From Candidatus Anaerobiospirillum pullicola (GTDB lineage Bacteria; Pseudomonadota; Gammaproteobacteria; Enterobacterales; Succinivibrionaceae), in the NCBI GenBank assembly GCA_018884035.1, contig JAHLFE010000057.1:1-32066 (forward strand): a stretch of 32,066 nt of DNA, read 5' to 3'. The notes beneath the pieces were generated by a model. The model was given only the letters and a program-made list of their open reading frames with translations. It was not told the DNA's origin and ran no database searches. Numbering within the stretch: the stretch's first letter is position 1; each line of letters begins with the position of its first letter. Shown here one piece after another: positions 1 through 9,016 of the stretch. The translations under genes were made by a program, and so were the position numbers.

Positions 1-4
1 GTTC

Positions 5-120
5 AAAAGTATTTACCGAGCCACACCGATCAGCGATCTACTTTGAAGATCACTATTGGATGGCTTGTATTAGCGGTTTATCTTGATGGCCTCAAACGCC
101 GCTTGGTGGTAAATACTTTT
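5..120. repeat. 116-bp stretch bounded by a 13-bp perfect inverted repeat
   Basis: AAAAGTATTTACC at 5-17 is the exact reverse complement of 108-120. Three of the next four bases outside each arm also pair (gttc on the left, gttt on the right when reversed). The stretch has no ORF. It could be a miniature transposable element or the end of a larger mobile element, but the left flank lies outside the window, so a target duplication cannot be tested. Confidence 0.45.
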
Positions 121-226
121 AAACTCCATCACTACCTCACTCCACTACTCTGGCGTAGCCATACTACAAAGAAGACAAAGAGCACTGCAATCTGGCACTG
201 GCTACAGCCATCTTGAGGGGGTAAGG

Positions 227-253
227 AGCAGCAGCAGCAGCAGCAGCAGCAGC
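227..253. repeat. (AGC)9 trinucleotide microsatellite
   Basis: Nine uninterrupted AGC units lie in non-coding DNA downstream of flgD, followed by two imperfect AAAGCAG units. Similar AGC/AGT runs recur in other intergenic parts of the window, so this looks like a genome habit rather than a site-specific signal. Confidence 0.85.
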
Positions 254-365
254 AAAGCAGCAAAGCAGCGCGGATTACAGTGTGGCATCACTCAGCGGCG
301 TTCTTAAGTTAGCTGGTGCGCAAGGGGCTGGTGCAGCACATGTGCGCAAGGGGTGTATGCACCAC

Positions 366-396
366 AAAAAAGCCAGCACTGAGGCTGGCTCTTTTT
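366..396 (-). terminator. Rho-independent terminator of flgD
   Basis: On the minus strand, AGCCAGC and its complement GCTGGCT (plus-strand arms 371-377 and 384-390) form a 7-bp stem, followed by a run of T (plus-strand A run 366-371). It lies about 25 nt past the flgD stop. The plus strand also has a T run after the stem, so it may act in both directions. It shows that the flgD transcript ends here and does not continue into flgE. Confidence 0.85.
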
Positions 397-421
397 GGTC
401 TTGCTTAGAACTGCACTGGAA

Positions 422-1306
422 TTAGATCGTGACCTTCTTGGCCTCGGAGAAGCTGATCTCCTTATGGCCATACAGGCTCAGCATCGTGTCTTCCATGGTC
501 TTGCCTAAGGTGACCGAGGTCACTAAGGCCAGATTGGAGGTTTGCAGCTGTACCGTTTGACCTTGAGAATTGGTACCCGTGACCTCTAAGATGTACTTAC
601 CGGATGGGCAGTAAGTGTATTGTGGATCTTTATTCTCGGTATCGCCGGTGGTGGTACCATCATCGGTACCCTCTTCGCCAGTGGCCGTGCCATCGGTTGC
701 AGCGGTAGTAGAGTTCTGCGCAGCTTCAGCGTTAGCGGCGGCGTCCTCAATGGTACCAGGATCCTGCACACCAGTCTTAGAATCAGCCACTGGGCCTTGT
801 GGCGAGTAGATACCAGGCCATGCAAACTTGGTTTCGCCAGTTAAGCCGACAGCGGTATCGGTGTACACGACCTGACCGGTGGTAGCGTCCTTAATCTGGA
901 GCTTGAGGTTAGAGTATGTCTCATCACCAGCATCGATCGACCATGCGACAGTGTTACCACCATCGTAATAGCCCTTGTTAGAGTCAGTGTAGACATAGGT
1001 ACCAATCAGCGAGGTAGCGTTTAAGGTCGAGGTGTTGTTAACGGTATCGATCACACCCGTCATGTTCGAGTTGATCGAGTTTAAGCTCTCCACCATCGAC
1101 AGCTGCGACATCTGGCTTACTAACTCAGTGTTGTCTGCTGGATTGGTTGGGTCTTGGCACTCTAACTGGGTGGTGAGCAGCTTTAAGAAGTCTTCCTGCG
1201 TTAAAGTCTGGTCTTTCACCTGACTTGTCGCATTCTGTAAGTCGCTCGCAGTAGTGAAATTCACACCAGAGGAGTATCTGGCGTTGTTATCAACTGCAGT
1301 AGTCAT
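422..1306 (-). CDS. flgD: Flagellar hook capping/scaffold protein FlgD
   Basis: FlgD caps the growing hook and guides assembly of hook protein FlgE. The protein is 294 residues from the ATG at 1306, which is preceded by GAGGA on the minus strand; a longer reading from 1330 has no advantage. The family's N-terminal region is clear at about residues 33-70, with LTQEDFLKLLTTQLECQDP followed by NPADNTELVSQMSQLS. The C-terminal half holds the Ig/Tudor-like part, ending in PSGKYILEVTG and a final beta segment. Between FAWPGI and PSGKY, residues about 170-230 form a low-complexity Ala/Thr/Gly/Asp-rich stretch absent from the E. coli protein (about 231 residues). The gene is isolated: its neighbours in the usual flgBCDE operon are 2.1 kb upstream or missing. 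Confidence 0.95.
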   Translation of the reverse strand: MTTAVDNNARYSSGVNFTTASDLQNATSQVKDQTLTQEDFLKLLTTQLECQDPTNPADNTELVSQMSQLSMVESLNSINSNMTGVIDTVNNTSTLNATSLIGTYVYTDSNKGYYDGGNTVAWSIDAGDETYSNLKLQIKDATTGQVVYTDTAVGLTGETKFAWPGIYSPQGPVADSKTGVQDPGTIEDAAANAEAAQNSTTAATDGTATGEEGTDDGTTTGDTENKDPQYTYCPSGKYILEVTGTNSQGQTVQLQTSNLALVTSVTLGKTMEDTMLSLYGHKEISFSEAKKVTI

Positions 1307-2318
1307 GAAAAATCCTCGCCCAATCAACAATGTGGCTTAAGCCCGCTTCCGTGCAGATATCGCTACAGGTTGGGAGGGAATGCGCGCTCAAAATACAAAA
1401 AGAAGAGACCAATGAAGCTCAGGGGTCGCAAGCGACCTAAAGGCTAGCAGTGACATGAGGAGCACTGCAATAGCGCGCCCCAGACGCTAGGGAAGCACAC
1501 AAAGGCTATTAGCGGCACGACAAGCAAAGCCGAAACACTCTTGCTTTGCTTACCAGCAGGGCATTTTAGGGGAGGTAACGCATTTAGTATGCCACGCATT
1601 TGCGGCCCCATTTTGCGGCCAAAGGGCTTGTTTACGGCCTTGGGGCGGGGTTGACCTCTTGGGGAAAGGGGCTTTACGCACAGGTGCGTTGGCTGGCGGC
1701 GCAGGAGGCAGAGATACGCAGCATTAAGGGCAAAGAGTAGCAGGCGGTGGAAGCACTTGGAGCGCATAGGGCACAGAGAGCACAGAAAACGCAGGGAGTG
1801 CTAGCGTAAAGCGCGATCAGAACCGCTCCGCCGTCCCTCTCTACAGCATGCTGAGGCGCACTGGCGCGCACTCTGGTTAGGTTCACCACACTCTAAAGGC
1901 ACTACCATTAAGAGCACTGAGCACGCTCGGTAGCTGTTTCCTCCTGAGCATCTACTCCACAGCTATTGTGTTGGCACTGGCGTGATTGTTCCTGATGCAA
2001 GCAGTAGCTGACAAAGCGGCAGTGCGACGTGCTGTTGGTTGTAGCTGCCTCAGTCACGTAGCGTGCACCGTTATGCAGGGGGCATTAAGCCAGCCATATC
2101 TGTGGTAGGTTACATCTCTGTTTTACGGCGCAAACTGTGATCCTTTCGGCATTTTTAGCAGGTCTGAGCAATTTTGTCAGAGGGCAACTGCTGCAAGCTA
2201 AAAGCACGAGGGTATGATGAGTGCGGCTACAGGATCTCCCTGCTGAAAAGCAGTGGCGCTCTTATCACGCCATGTGCAGAAACCAGATAAGGACAGCCTT
2301 TTAGGGCTGCAACATCGT
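1307..2318. other. Intergenic, no gene recognised
   Basis: About 1 kb lies between divergent flgD and the flavin reductase gene. Minus-strand open frames at 1444-1767 and 1674-1889 overlap each other and read as low-quality, Leu/Cys/Pro-rich sequence with no domain or convincing ribosome site. Promoters for both flanking genes must lie here, but I see no clear -10/-35 or -12/-24 pair. Confidence 0.6.
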
Positions 2319-2897
2319 ATGGATTATCTACAAGAACAGGACGTCAACAAGTCTTACCGCATCCTCAACATCGGCGCTACCACCTTGGTCGGTGCCTCCT
2401 ATCAAGGCGACATGGACATCATGGCCGCCGCATGGGCTGGCGTGTGTGACTTTTCTAAGGGCTACGCCATTATCGATAAGAGCCACTACACCCGTCCGCT
2501 CATTGAAAAGTCCGGTAAGTTTGTTCTCTGCTACCCAAGCGCTGGTATCGCAGCGCAGGTCATGAAGCTGGGTTCGATCTCCAAGAATGACGATAAGGAC
2601 AAGTTAGATCACTGCGGCATTGAGCTCATTGAGCTTCCTGGCTTCTCGATGCCTGTGGTCAAAGGCTGCGTCGCTTACCTCGAGTATGAGGTCATCCCTG
2701 AGGGGCACAACGAGCAAGAGTACGACATGTTTATTGGTCAGTGCAAAAAGATCGTAACTGACACGCGCGTCTACAGCAACAACCACTGGCACTTTAATGA
2801 GGCTGATGACAGCCTGCGCACGCTGCACTATGTGGCAGGTGGCCACTTCTACACCATTGGCCATGAGCTGTTCCTAAAGGAGTACGGCGACGACTAA
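2319..2897 (+). CDS. Flavin reductase family protein (FMN-binding split barrel, flavoredoxin-like)
   Basis: The 192-residue product resembles flavoredoxin/flavin reductases, which bind FMN in a split beta-barrel and pass electrons from NAD(P)H or other donors. Supporting features are the early segment ATTLVGASYQG followed by MAAAWAG, the motif KSGKFVLCYPS near residue 65, and the domain end PVVKGCVAYLEYEV. Length fits the family (about 190). A GTG at 2253 would add 22 residues; I prefer the ATG at 2319 because it fits family length, though neither start has a strong ribosome site. The gene interrupts the flg cluster on the opposite strand and is followed by its own terminator. The substrate cannot be told. 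Confidence 0.85.
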   Translation: MDYLQEQDVNKSYRILNIGATTLVGASYQGDMDIMAAAWAGVCDFSKGYAIIDKSHYTRPLIEKSGKFVLCYPSAGIAAQVMKLGSISKNDDKDKLDHCGIELIELPGFSMPVVKGCVAYLEYEVIPEGHNEQEYDMFIGQCKKIVTDTRVYSNNHWHFNEADDSLRTLHYVAGGHFYTIGHELFLKEYGDD

Positions 2898-2942
2898 GGT
2901 GCTGTCTTGTGCTTAATCTTTGTGATCAGTATGGTCACCACT

Positions 2943-2966
2943 AAAGGACGCTACGGCGTCCTTTTG
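2943..2966 (+). terminator. Terminator after the flavin reductase gene
   Basis: AAAGGACGC and GCGTCCTTT form a perfect 9-bp stem around the 4-base loop TACG, starting 46 nt after the stop codon. The T run is short (TTTT overlapping the stem), so strength may be moderate. Confidence 0.75.
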
Positions 2967-3459
2967 TGTCTCTGAGATCTGCTGTGAGAGCTGTCTGCTC
3001 TTTTGGTCTTAGCTTCTCCTCAGGGTAGCAGACAACGCAATGCGACGCTTGCAGCAGACAGTGTTATCTCGAAGAGGGCAGTGGCAGCAGCAGCAGCAGT
3101 TGCTGTTGCAGTGGCGTGCTGAGAGTGTAACTGCTTGCAGGGATACCCTCTGAGAGCCTCTCTACATGTTTGGTGACAGCCCTTGCGACGCTACTATCTT
3201 GGGGGAAGCAAAACCATTGTATGCTTCCTGTTGCTGTGAGCTCATTTTGCTCTGTGGTTGCTCCTCAAGAGATCAGCTCTGCCTACTGGTTAGAAGGTAT
3301 CTCAACGGAGTCTTGGCGCTACAACAGCAGTTTAGAGCACCAGCACCACGCCACCGTCAAAAACAACAAAGCCCCAGCAGTGCTCCCGCACTCTGAGGCC
3401 TCGTAAAGGACGCTGTTGCCGCAAGGCACCGCTCGCGCCCCTGCGCTAATTTGAGGAGA
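2967..3459. other. Intergenic, no gene recognised
   Basis: This lies between the flavin reductase terminator and the flgC stop. It has a short AGC run near 3089-3100. Two overlapping plus-strand frames near 3166-3406 lack a ribosome site and domain features. A small AGGAG/CTCCT hairpin overlaps the flgC stop but has no T run. Confidence 0.55.
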
Positions 3460-3918
3460 TTACTCCTGACCTAAGCGCAGTGTCTGTAACAGCATCTGAC
3501 GGGCGCTGTCAGCTACCTGCACAGCCGTCTGGTACGAGCGCTGGGCGCTCATCATATCCGCCATCTCCTCTACAGGGTTAATGTTTGGACGGTAAATATA
3601 ACCGTCAGCATCAGCCAGAGGATGGTTAGGATTGTACTCACGAATCGCAGGAGCGTCAGATTCAATCACGCCCTTTAACGCCACGCCAATGCCATATGGC
3701 TCACCCGTGACAGGATCGCATGGCTCACCACTCTGCTCATTGCGTGCTAACGCCTCTTCCCACGCAGCCGAGAACAGTGGACGACGGGCCTTGTAAGTCT
3801 CATCAACAGATGAGCTGACCGACTCGGCGTTAGCGAGGTTAGAAGCAGTCGCATTTAAGCGAATAGACTGGGCATTCATGGCCGTGCCCGCGATGTCTAA
3901 AATACGAAAGACGCTCAT
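3460..3918 (-). CDS. flgC: Flagellar basal-body rod protein FlgC
   Basis: FlgC is a proximal rod component of the basal body in the periplasm. The 152-residue protein has the rod-family N-terminus with NATASNLANAESV at about 22-34. Its conserved C-terminus includes NPVEEMADMMSAQRSYQTAV and ends in LRLGQ. It is about 18 residues longer than E. coli FlgC (134), with the extra length in the middle (roughly residues 50-90, around EPCDPVTGEPYG). The ATG at 3918 follows AGAGGC. It starts 37 nt after flgB ends, so the two form an operon. Unlike the usual arrangement, flgD does not follow directly. Confidence 0.96.
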   Translation of the reverse strand: MSVFRILDIAGTAMNAQSIRLNATASNLANAESVSSSVDETYKARRPLFSAAWEEALARNEQSGEPCDPVTGEPYGIGVALKGVIESDAPAIREYNPNHPLADADGYIYRPNINPVEEMADMMSAQRSYQTAVQVADSARQMLLQTLRLGQE

Positions 3919-3955
3919 ATTAAGCCTCTAATGGCGCGTTTAGGCGCGGCTTGTA

Positions 3956-4381
3956 CTATTGCCCACGTAAGGCCGTGCGCATCTTGCTGATACGGCCGTT
4001 TAAGAATTGCATCGTCGCCTGATACTCAATGTTGTTGCTGAGGTAGTTCATACGCTCAGTACTCACCTCAACCGTGTTGCCATTACCCGTATCAGGTTGG
4101 AATGGATTACGGTACTTCATGATCGAGCCTGGATCTTTGAGCTTTTCTAAGTCCGTAATGTCCATGTGACCGGCTGCCGTCTTAGCCATCTGTGGCAGTG
4201 GCTTTACCGTCTGTAAATGCGCTGCCTGCACTAAGGCCTCGTTAAAATCGAGATCACGGGCCTTAAAGCCTGGGGTATCAGCGTTGGCGAGGTTACCAGC
4301 AATGACCTCCGCGCGATTGTTACGAATGCGCATGGTGTGCTGATGCACGCCAAACAATTTGTCAAAGCTGATAGCCGACAT
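3956..4381 (-). CDS. flgB: Flagellar basal-body rod protein FlgB
   Basis: FlgB is the most proximal rod subunit. The 141-residue protein (E. coli 138) carries the family motif RAEVIAGNLANADTPGFKAR followed by DLDF near residues 24-47, and a C-terminal helix around NNIEYQATMQFLNGRISKM typical of rod proteins. I start it at the ATG at 4381, preceded by GGGGAG, rather than the upstream frame start at 4399. It is the first gene of a flgB-flgC unit, with a 364-nt gap to cheR. Confidence 0.96.
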   Translation of the reverse strand: MSAISFDKLFGVHQHTMRIRNNRAEVIAGNLANADTPGFKARDLDFNEALVQAAHLQTVKPLPQMAKTAAGHMDITDLEKLKDPGSIMKYRNPFQPDTGNGNTVEVSTERMNYLSNNIEYQATMQFLNGRISKMRTALRGQ

Positions 4382-4480
4382 CACTACTCCCCATACCACT
4401 TACCTGAGGGTGCGCTCACTCAAGACACTCTTGCGAGCAGGCCCCACGGCCTGACGGCACAATGAAAACTCACCCAACTA

Positions 4481-4497
4481 TGTCAAGAAATATGCCA
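4481..4497 (-). promoter_or_regulatory. Possible sigma-54 promoter (or sigma-70 -35 box) upstream of flgB
   Basis: The minus strand reads TGGCATATTTCTTGACA. This resembles the sigma-54 consensus TGGCAC-N5-TTGCA at the right spacing but lacks the C of the -12 GC pair. The embedded TTGACA could instead be a sigma-70 -35 box, though no good -10 follows. It lies about 100 nt upstream of the flgB ATG. Sigma-54 control of flgB operons is known in Vibrio; here it is only a suggestion. Confidence 0.25.
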
Positions 4498-4745
4498 CGG
4501 CGCAGCCAGCAAAAGGCCAGCTACCACAAGAGGCACCATCACAGGCTCCACAGCAGAGCTCAGATACAGCACGGGGCTCTGCTCTATTAGCCATGTCACG
4601 AACCTAGCAAGAGCCCATCTCAGCCCCGACGCTGCAAAATACTCAGCAACAGCCGACGCTAAAGCCCACCCTACTTAGCTTTACATGTGTACCCCATAAG
4701 GCGGTACCTGACAGCGCCGTTCTGCAGGCTGGGCTGAGCCTAAAC
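4498..4745. other. Rest of the flgB-cheR gap
   Basis: The gap between the flgB start and the cheR stop is 364 nt in total. I see no ORF or clear terminator for cheR in it. Confidence 0.5.
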
Positions 4746-6038
4746 TTAGTGCTTAGAAAATGGGTTAGAACCCTTTAAACGATAAGCAAGGCCAGGGTTG
4801 CAGCGCACCATCTCGTACTTATCCGACAGGCCCTGAATCGACTCCGACGAGCCTAAGATCAGGTAGCCACCTGGGTTTAAGCACAGCGCAAACTTGTTTA
4901 AGATCTGGCTCTTCACCTCATTGGAGAAGTAAATCAGCACGTTACGGCAGAAGATCACATCAAAGCGACCTAAGAGGCTGTACGAGCCTAAGAGGTTCAT
5001 CTGCTTGAAGGTGACCATTTGCTTGATCTTGTCATCCACTCGCATCACGTTTGGATCTTTGGTTGGCTTAAAGAACTTAGCCTTACGCTCGGCGCTTAAA
5101 CCACGAGCCAAGGCGTGGTTATCGTAGTGAGCAAAGCGGCAGCGATCGAGCATCTCAGGGGAGATGTCAGTACCAATAATCTGGCACTGAGAAGGATCAA
5201 CGTGCACCATGTTGGTAGCTTGCTCCTGCACGATCATGGCAATGGAGTAAGGCTCTTGGCCCGAGGAGCAGGCAGCCGACCAAATACGTACTGGGATCTT
5301 ACCGGCACGGGCTAACTCTGGCAGGATGATGTTCTTTAAGGCCAGATATGGGTAGGTGTCACGGAACCACAGCGTCTCATTGGTGGTCATGGCGTCAATC
5401 ACGGCCGAGCTAATATCCTTGTAGATATTAGGCTGCATGGCGCGATTGATGAGCTCATCAATAGTAGGCACCTTAAAGCGCAGTAACAGCGCCGATAAGC
5501 GGCTGTTGACTAAGTACTGCTTGTTTTCGCCTAAGACGATACCACTTTGCTCCTCAATGTACTTGGCAAAGCGGTGGTATTGCATGTCGCTAACAGTACG
5601 CGACTGCACTTGCAGGCGGTCTTGCGTGGTTGGCTGGATATCAGGATTACGCGCCGAGACCGAATCATAGCCCGCCTTTTGGGAGGCAATGGCCAGATTG
5701 GTAATACCAGGGTAGGTGCTTGGGGTAAATTGCGCGCGGTTTGGTGTGGAAGTCTTACGCATTACCGAGGCAATGGCGTTTCCACTTTGGCGCGTAGCTA
5801 AGGTACTAGCAGTACCCGCACCTGGCGTAGCGGTACCCGCACCACCAAAGCTACGGTTGCCTAAAGAAGAGGCCGTGCTCGTTGGCGACACACTTAAAGT
5901 GCGATTAAAGGAGGATGAGGTGCTAGTGCTAGCACTGCTGCTAGCTGGCGCAGAGTCCGACTTACGATGCAAAAAGCTAGAGGCAATGCGGGAGATAGAG
6001 CCATTGCCAAAGTTGTTATTCTGAGGATTATCGGACAT
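4746..6038 (-). CDS. cheR: Chemotaxis protein methyltransferase CheR with a long N-terminal extension
   Basis: CheR transfers methyl groups from S-adenosylmethionine to glutamates of chemoreceptors. The catalytic part spans about residues 150-425: the N-terminal helical domain (FAKYIEEQSGIVLGENK), the family motif TTNETLWFRD at 218-227, the SAM-binding loop IWSAACSSGQEPYSIAM at 252-268, GTDISPEML, and FDVIFCRNVLIYF. The protein is 430 residues against about 275-290 normally; the surplus is a Ser/Thr/Ala-rich, probably disordered region at residues 1-150. The extension is in frame without stops, and the ATG at 6038 follows AGAGG, so I keep it. Position next to cheV and flgB matches Vibrio. Confidence 0.93.
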   Translation of the reverse strand: MSDNPQNNNFGNGSISRIASSFLHRKSDSAPASSSASTSTSSSFNRTLSVSPTSTASSLGNRSFGGAGTATPGAGTASTLATRQSGNAIASVMRKTSTPNRAQFTPSTYPGITNLAIASQKAGYDSVSARNPDIQPTTQDRLQVQSRTVSDMQYHRFAKYIEEQSGIVLGENKQYLVNSRLSALLLRFKVPTIDELINRAMQPNIYKDISSAVIDAMTTNETLWFRDTYPYLALKNIILPELARAGKIPVRIWSAACSSGQEPYSIAMIVQEQATNMVHVDPSQCQIIGTDISPEMLDRCRFAHYDNHALARGLSAERKAKFFKPTKDPNVMRVDDKIKQMVTFKQMNLLGSYSLLGRFDVIFCRNVLIYFSNEVKSQILNKFALCLNPGGYLILGSSESIQGLSDKYEMVRCNPGLAYRLKGSNPFSKH

Positions 6039-6934
6039 AAGAACCTCTGGAAGCGTCAGCTAAGCAGTCTCTTAGCCCCACGCCAAAACAGAACATCACA
6101 CCAACTTTCCCGCAGTACGCGCTCAGGGGCACGGTGCAGCGATCACGAGGCCGCAGCGCATCTACCAAAAAGCAATCACTCTGGTAGCGGGACAAGGAAT
6201 TAACAACAAATAGTGAGCGACAAAGATGCGGCACCCTTGTTCCTCTCGTGCAGCCATAGGGCAACACGCTAACGAGGGCAGACTACCTCGGTCTTAGTAG
6301 AAAATAGAGCCATACGCTCTAGCTACTTGGCCGATCACCCCTGTTTCTTACTATAGACCCAGCTAGCGGCTTTTGTCACTAGAGCTACTGACTTGCTAGG
6401 CTGTGATCTCACCTCCAGACAAATCCTCACTTTTGCCTGAAAGTTACTCTTTTCTTGGCGGCCTTAGAACTACCGCAAACTTACGTCTGCGGTTTCACAG
6501 TGCTAACTCTGCTTTTACACAGTGTTAACACTGCTTTTTTCTAGTAGCGAGCCTCTATCTAATCTTCTGATGTAGATTGCGGATCACTACGGGCTTGTCT
6601 ACAAAGCCCCGATCAAGTAGGGACAAAATGTCCTTTCTTGAGTTCTTGTGCTGGTATTGACCGCTTACCTCCCTACGCTTACGCATAGGGCATTACGCGG
6701 CTCCGTTAAAGACAACCAAGCAAGGTCTTAAGCACAGCGGCCGCTGCAGATGAGGCCGCTATTTCGCTATTTGCAGGTGCACCACAAAAAGTGTTACCCC
6801 TCTGAGGCCATTTTCTGATCCTGTACCCATCTTAGGGATAAGAGCGGTGCTAGAACACCTTATCTCAAGGTGGTCAGACCAACCTCAAGAGTAATCTAGC
6901 TTCAGGTGCTGCCCCATGCTTAGCTAAGTAGAGT
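6039..6934. other. 896-nt cheR-cheV gap without a gene
   Basis: No believable ORF. A stem AGCGGCC/GGCCGCT (about 6738-6762) is followed on the plus strand by a weakly T-rich stretch, but no plus-strand gene ends there. An imperfect palindrome GGTGGTCAGACCAACC lies near 6871-6886. The gap makes co-transcription of cheV and cheR uncertain. Confidence 0.5.
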
Positions 6935-7909
6935 TTAGCCGACCTTGATACTGTTCTTCATGACGCAGTCAGCACCAGACTTACCGCTTTGGATAATGGC
7001 TAAGCCCTTCTCCACCGCGGAGGCTAACTCGTCAGGATTGAACTTAGGAATGAAGTCGTTAGCACCTGCCTTGGACACCATGTTTTGGTTAAACACGCCC
7101 GACAGCGAGGTGTGCAGGATCACGTACAGATCGCGCAGGTTTGGATCGTTGCGGATGTTAGCGCACAGCGTATAGCCGTCCATCTCTGGCATTTCCACGT
7201 CAGAGATAACCAGAGACAGCGTTTCTTGAATACGCTTACCGTCTCTGACCATTTCGCGCAGGGCATCAAAAGCTTCCTTGCCATCGTGCGCCTCGATCAC
7301 ATCGACACCGATTTCGGTTAAAGCGCGTCTGACCTGCTTTAAAGCTACCTTGGAGTCATCTGCCACCAGCACCTTCGTGCCCTCAGGAACCTTTAAGGAC
7401 TTAATAGCATCGCTGTTAATGGTGCTGTTGTTTGGCGCGATCTCGTCGAGGATCTTTTCCACGTCGAGGATTTCGATGAGCTCATCGTCGATCTCGGTGA
7501 CAGCAGTCATGTAGTTGCTGTGACCAGCGCCCTTTGGTGGCGGCATGATCTTCGACCAGTTCATGTTGATGATGCGTTCAACAGAACTGACGAGGAAGGC
7601 GTGAATCGAGCGGTTGTACTCAGCGATGATGATAAAGCCCTTCTCGTAGTTAGTGGAAGGACGACCGCCGATAGCGTAGGCCAGATCGATAACCGAGAGG
7701 GTATTACCACGAATGTGGGCAACACCAATCACAAACTGATGGAGACGTGGCATCACGGTAAGATGCGGGCATGGCAGCACCTCACGTACTTTGAAGACGT
7801 TAATGCCATAACGCTGGCTCAGTCCCGAAAGTCTAAAGAGCAACAGCTCCATGCGGTTCTGTCCAACCAGCTCAGTCAGCTGGTTGACTTTATCCATTAC
7901 GCCAGCCAT
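6935..7909 (-). CDS. cheV: Chemotaxis coupling protein CheV
   Basis: CheV links chemoreceptors to the CheA kinase and carries a receiver domain that adjusts coupling. The 324-residue protein has a CheW-like domain (about 15-165; RYGINVFKVREVLPCP, RGNTLSVIDLAYAIGG) and a C-terminal receiver domain (about 180-305). Receiver residues are complete: acidic pair D184/D185 in VLVADDSK, phospho-acceptor D237 in VISDVEMPEMDG, the Thr in ILHTSLS, and K289 in FIPKF. I use the ATG at 7909, preceded by AAGGGG; the frame opens 24 residues earlier without a ribosome site. Length matches other CheV proteins. Confidence 0.96.
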   Translation of the reverse strand: MAGVMDKVNQLTELVGQNRMELLLFRLSGLSQRYGINVFKVREVLPCPHLTVMPRLHQFVIGVAHIRGNTLSVIDLAYAIGGRPSTNYEKGFIIIAEYNRSIHAFLVSSVERIINMNWSKIMPPPKGAGHSNYMTAVTEIDDELIEILDVEKILDEIAPNNSTINSDAIKSLKVPEGTKVLVADDSKVALKQVRRALTEIGVDVIEAHDGKEAFDALREMVRDGKRIQETLSLVISDVEMPEMDGYTLCANIRNDPNLRDLYVILHTSLSGVFNQNMVSKAGANDFIPKFNPDELASAVEKGLAIIQSGKSGADCVMKNSIKVG

Positions 7910-9016
7910 CAATTTCCCCTTTTTACTGCAAAAGCAGGCATCATTTGCCTTTTTGACGGAACTAACATCGCAGCATGACACCGCGTGTAACCTGAGTGTC
8001 TCTTACTGCACGCTCACGCAACACTGTAACGCAGCTGTGCAGGCAAGAGAGGAACAGGCAAGTTTAGGTGCAGTGCCATGTGCTTGGCTGCACAAGCTTG
8101 GACAAGATTTCGCCGCCGGAGCACCGTTCCTAGATTGCAAGCAAGCTGCAAAATCTAGACACAAGAGCACACAAGCGCACCACTCATAAACCCCCTATGC
8201 CCCTGCAAGAGCGCAGGTAATCATTTTTCTCAGAGTGCATCATCTTCAGGCCACCTGCACAGTGCAGTGAACACAGTAATGAAGCGCTTGCTGGCAGTTA
8301 CCAATTTGTTTTGTTGAGAATCCAGCCTCAGCAACGTGACATTTTACCAGCTTACTTCGGCTTACAAACAGGCCGTATATCACAACCTCGCATATTTTTC
8401 CCCAAAAAGTGCACTCGCAAGACTACTACAGTGTGGTGTTGCTCTGTTTGGCACTAAAGATAGCACCGAGCGCAACACGCAGCAGAGAACATTAGCAGTG
8501 GAAGGTGGTAACAGCGGCGGCACTGTCTTTATCCTAAGGGAAATGACTTAGGATCGAAGTAGCGCGCTTGGGCAGCGTAACAGCACATCAAGACGATATA
8601 CTGCACTGTGCAGAGTACAGGCAGTACACGGGCGCACCACACCACAGCGCGCTACTGTGCGTACAGTACGCTACAGCGTGGTGCGCGCCAAAGGTGCAAG
8701 GCCACTGATCGGCCCCTGATGCTACAGAAGCGAAAGGCTTTATCTCACGTATAGCGGCTGCTGCATACAGCTTTGTATCCCAAAGAAGCTCTTGACCCGT
8801 GCTACAATTTTGCTCAGTTTAGGGTTCGTAAGACCACAGCGTCGGCCCTGCGCATCAAGCTTCTCTCCCTATTTGAGTGCTGTGGCGCCGTGTAGTGCAG
8901 TGGCTGTGACCATTACATTAGCCTTGCGCGGCGTGACTACTTTTCCTTTGCCGCTTTTCTTAGCAGCACCTCGCTGTAGGAGGTGCGTGCTTTTGCCCTT
9001 GCATGGAGGTTGGCTT
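7910..9016. other. Divergent cheV/flgA intergenic region
   Basis: About 1.1 kb must contain both promoters. A plus-strand frame at 8336-8551 has no supporting feature. A TTGACC and a TACAAT near 8790-8810 are only 5 nt apart, so they do not make a normal promoter pair. A strong hairpin at 8632-8686 is listed separately. The flgA frame is open from 8792, but a good ribosome site marks its start at 9017. Confidence 0.5.
8632..8686. repeat. Inverted repeat / potential hairpin upstream of flgA
   Basis: GCGCACCAC at 8632-8640 and GTGGTGCGC at 8678-8686 are perfect complements. Inside lies a second small palindrome (GCGTA-cag-TACGC). There is no T run, so it is not a normal terminator. Its function is unknown. 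Confidence 0.55.

Noticed and set aside
8788..8810. TTGACC and TACAAT near flgA as a promoter
   Set aside because: The boxes are only 5 nt apart instead of about 17, and no other -35 lies at the right distance.
8792..9016. Upstream extension of flgA by 75 residues
   Set aside because: The added sequence is Cys/Arg/Pro-rich and unlike FlgA, and the GGAGGT before 9017 clearly marks the start.
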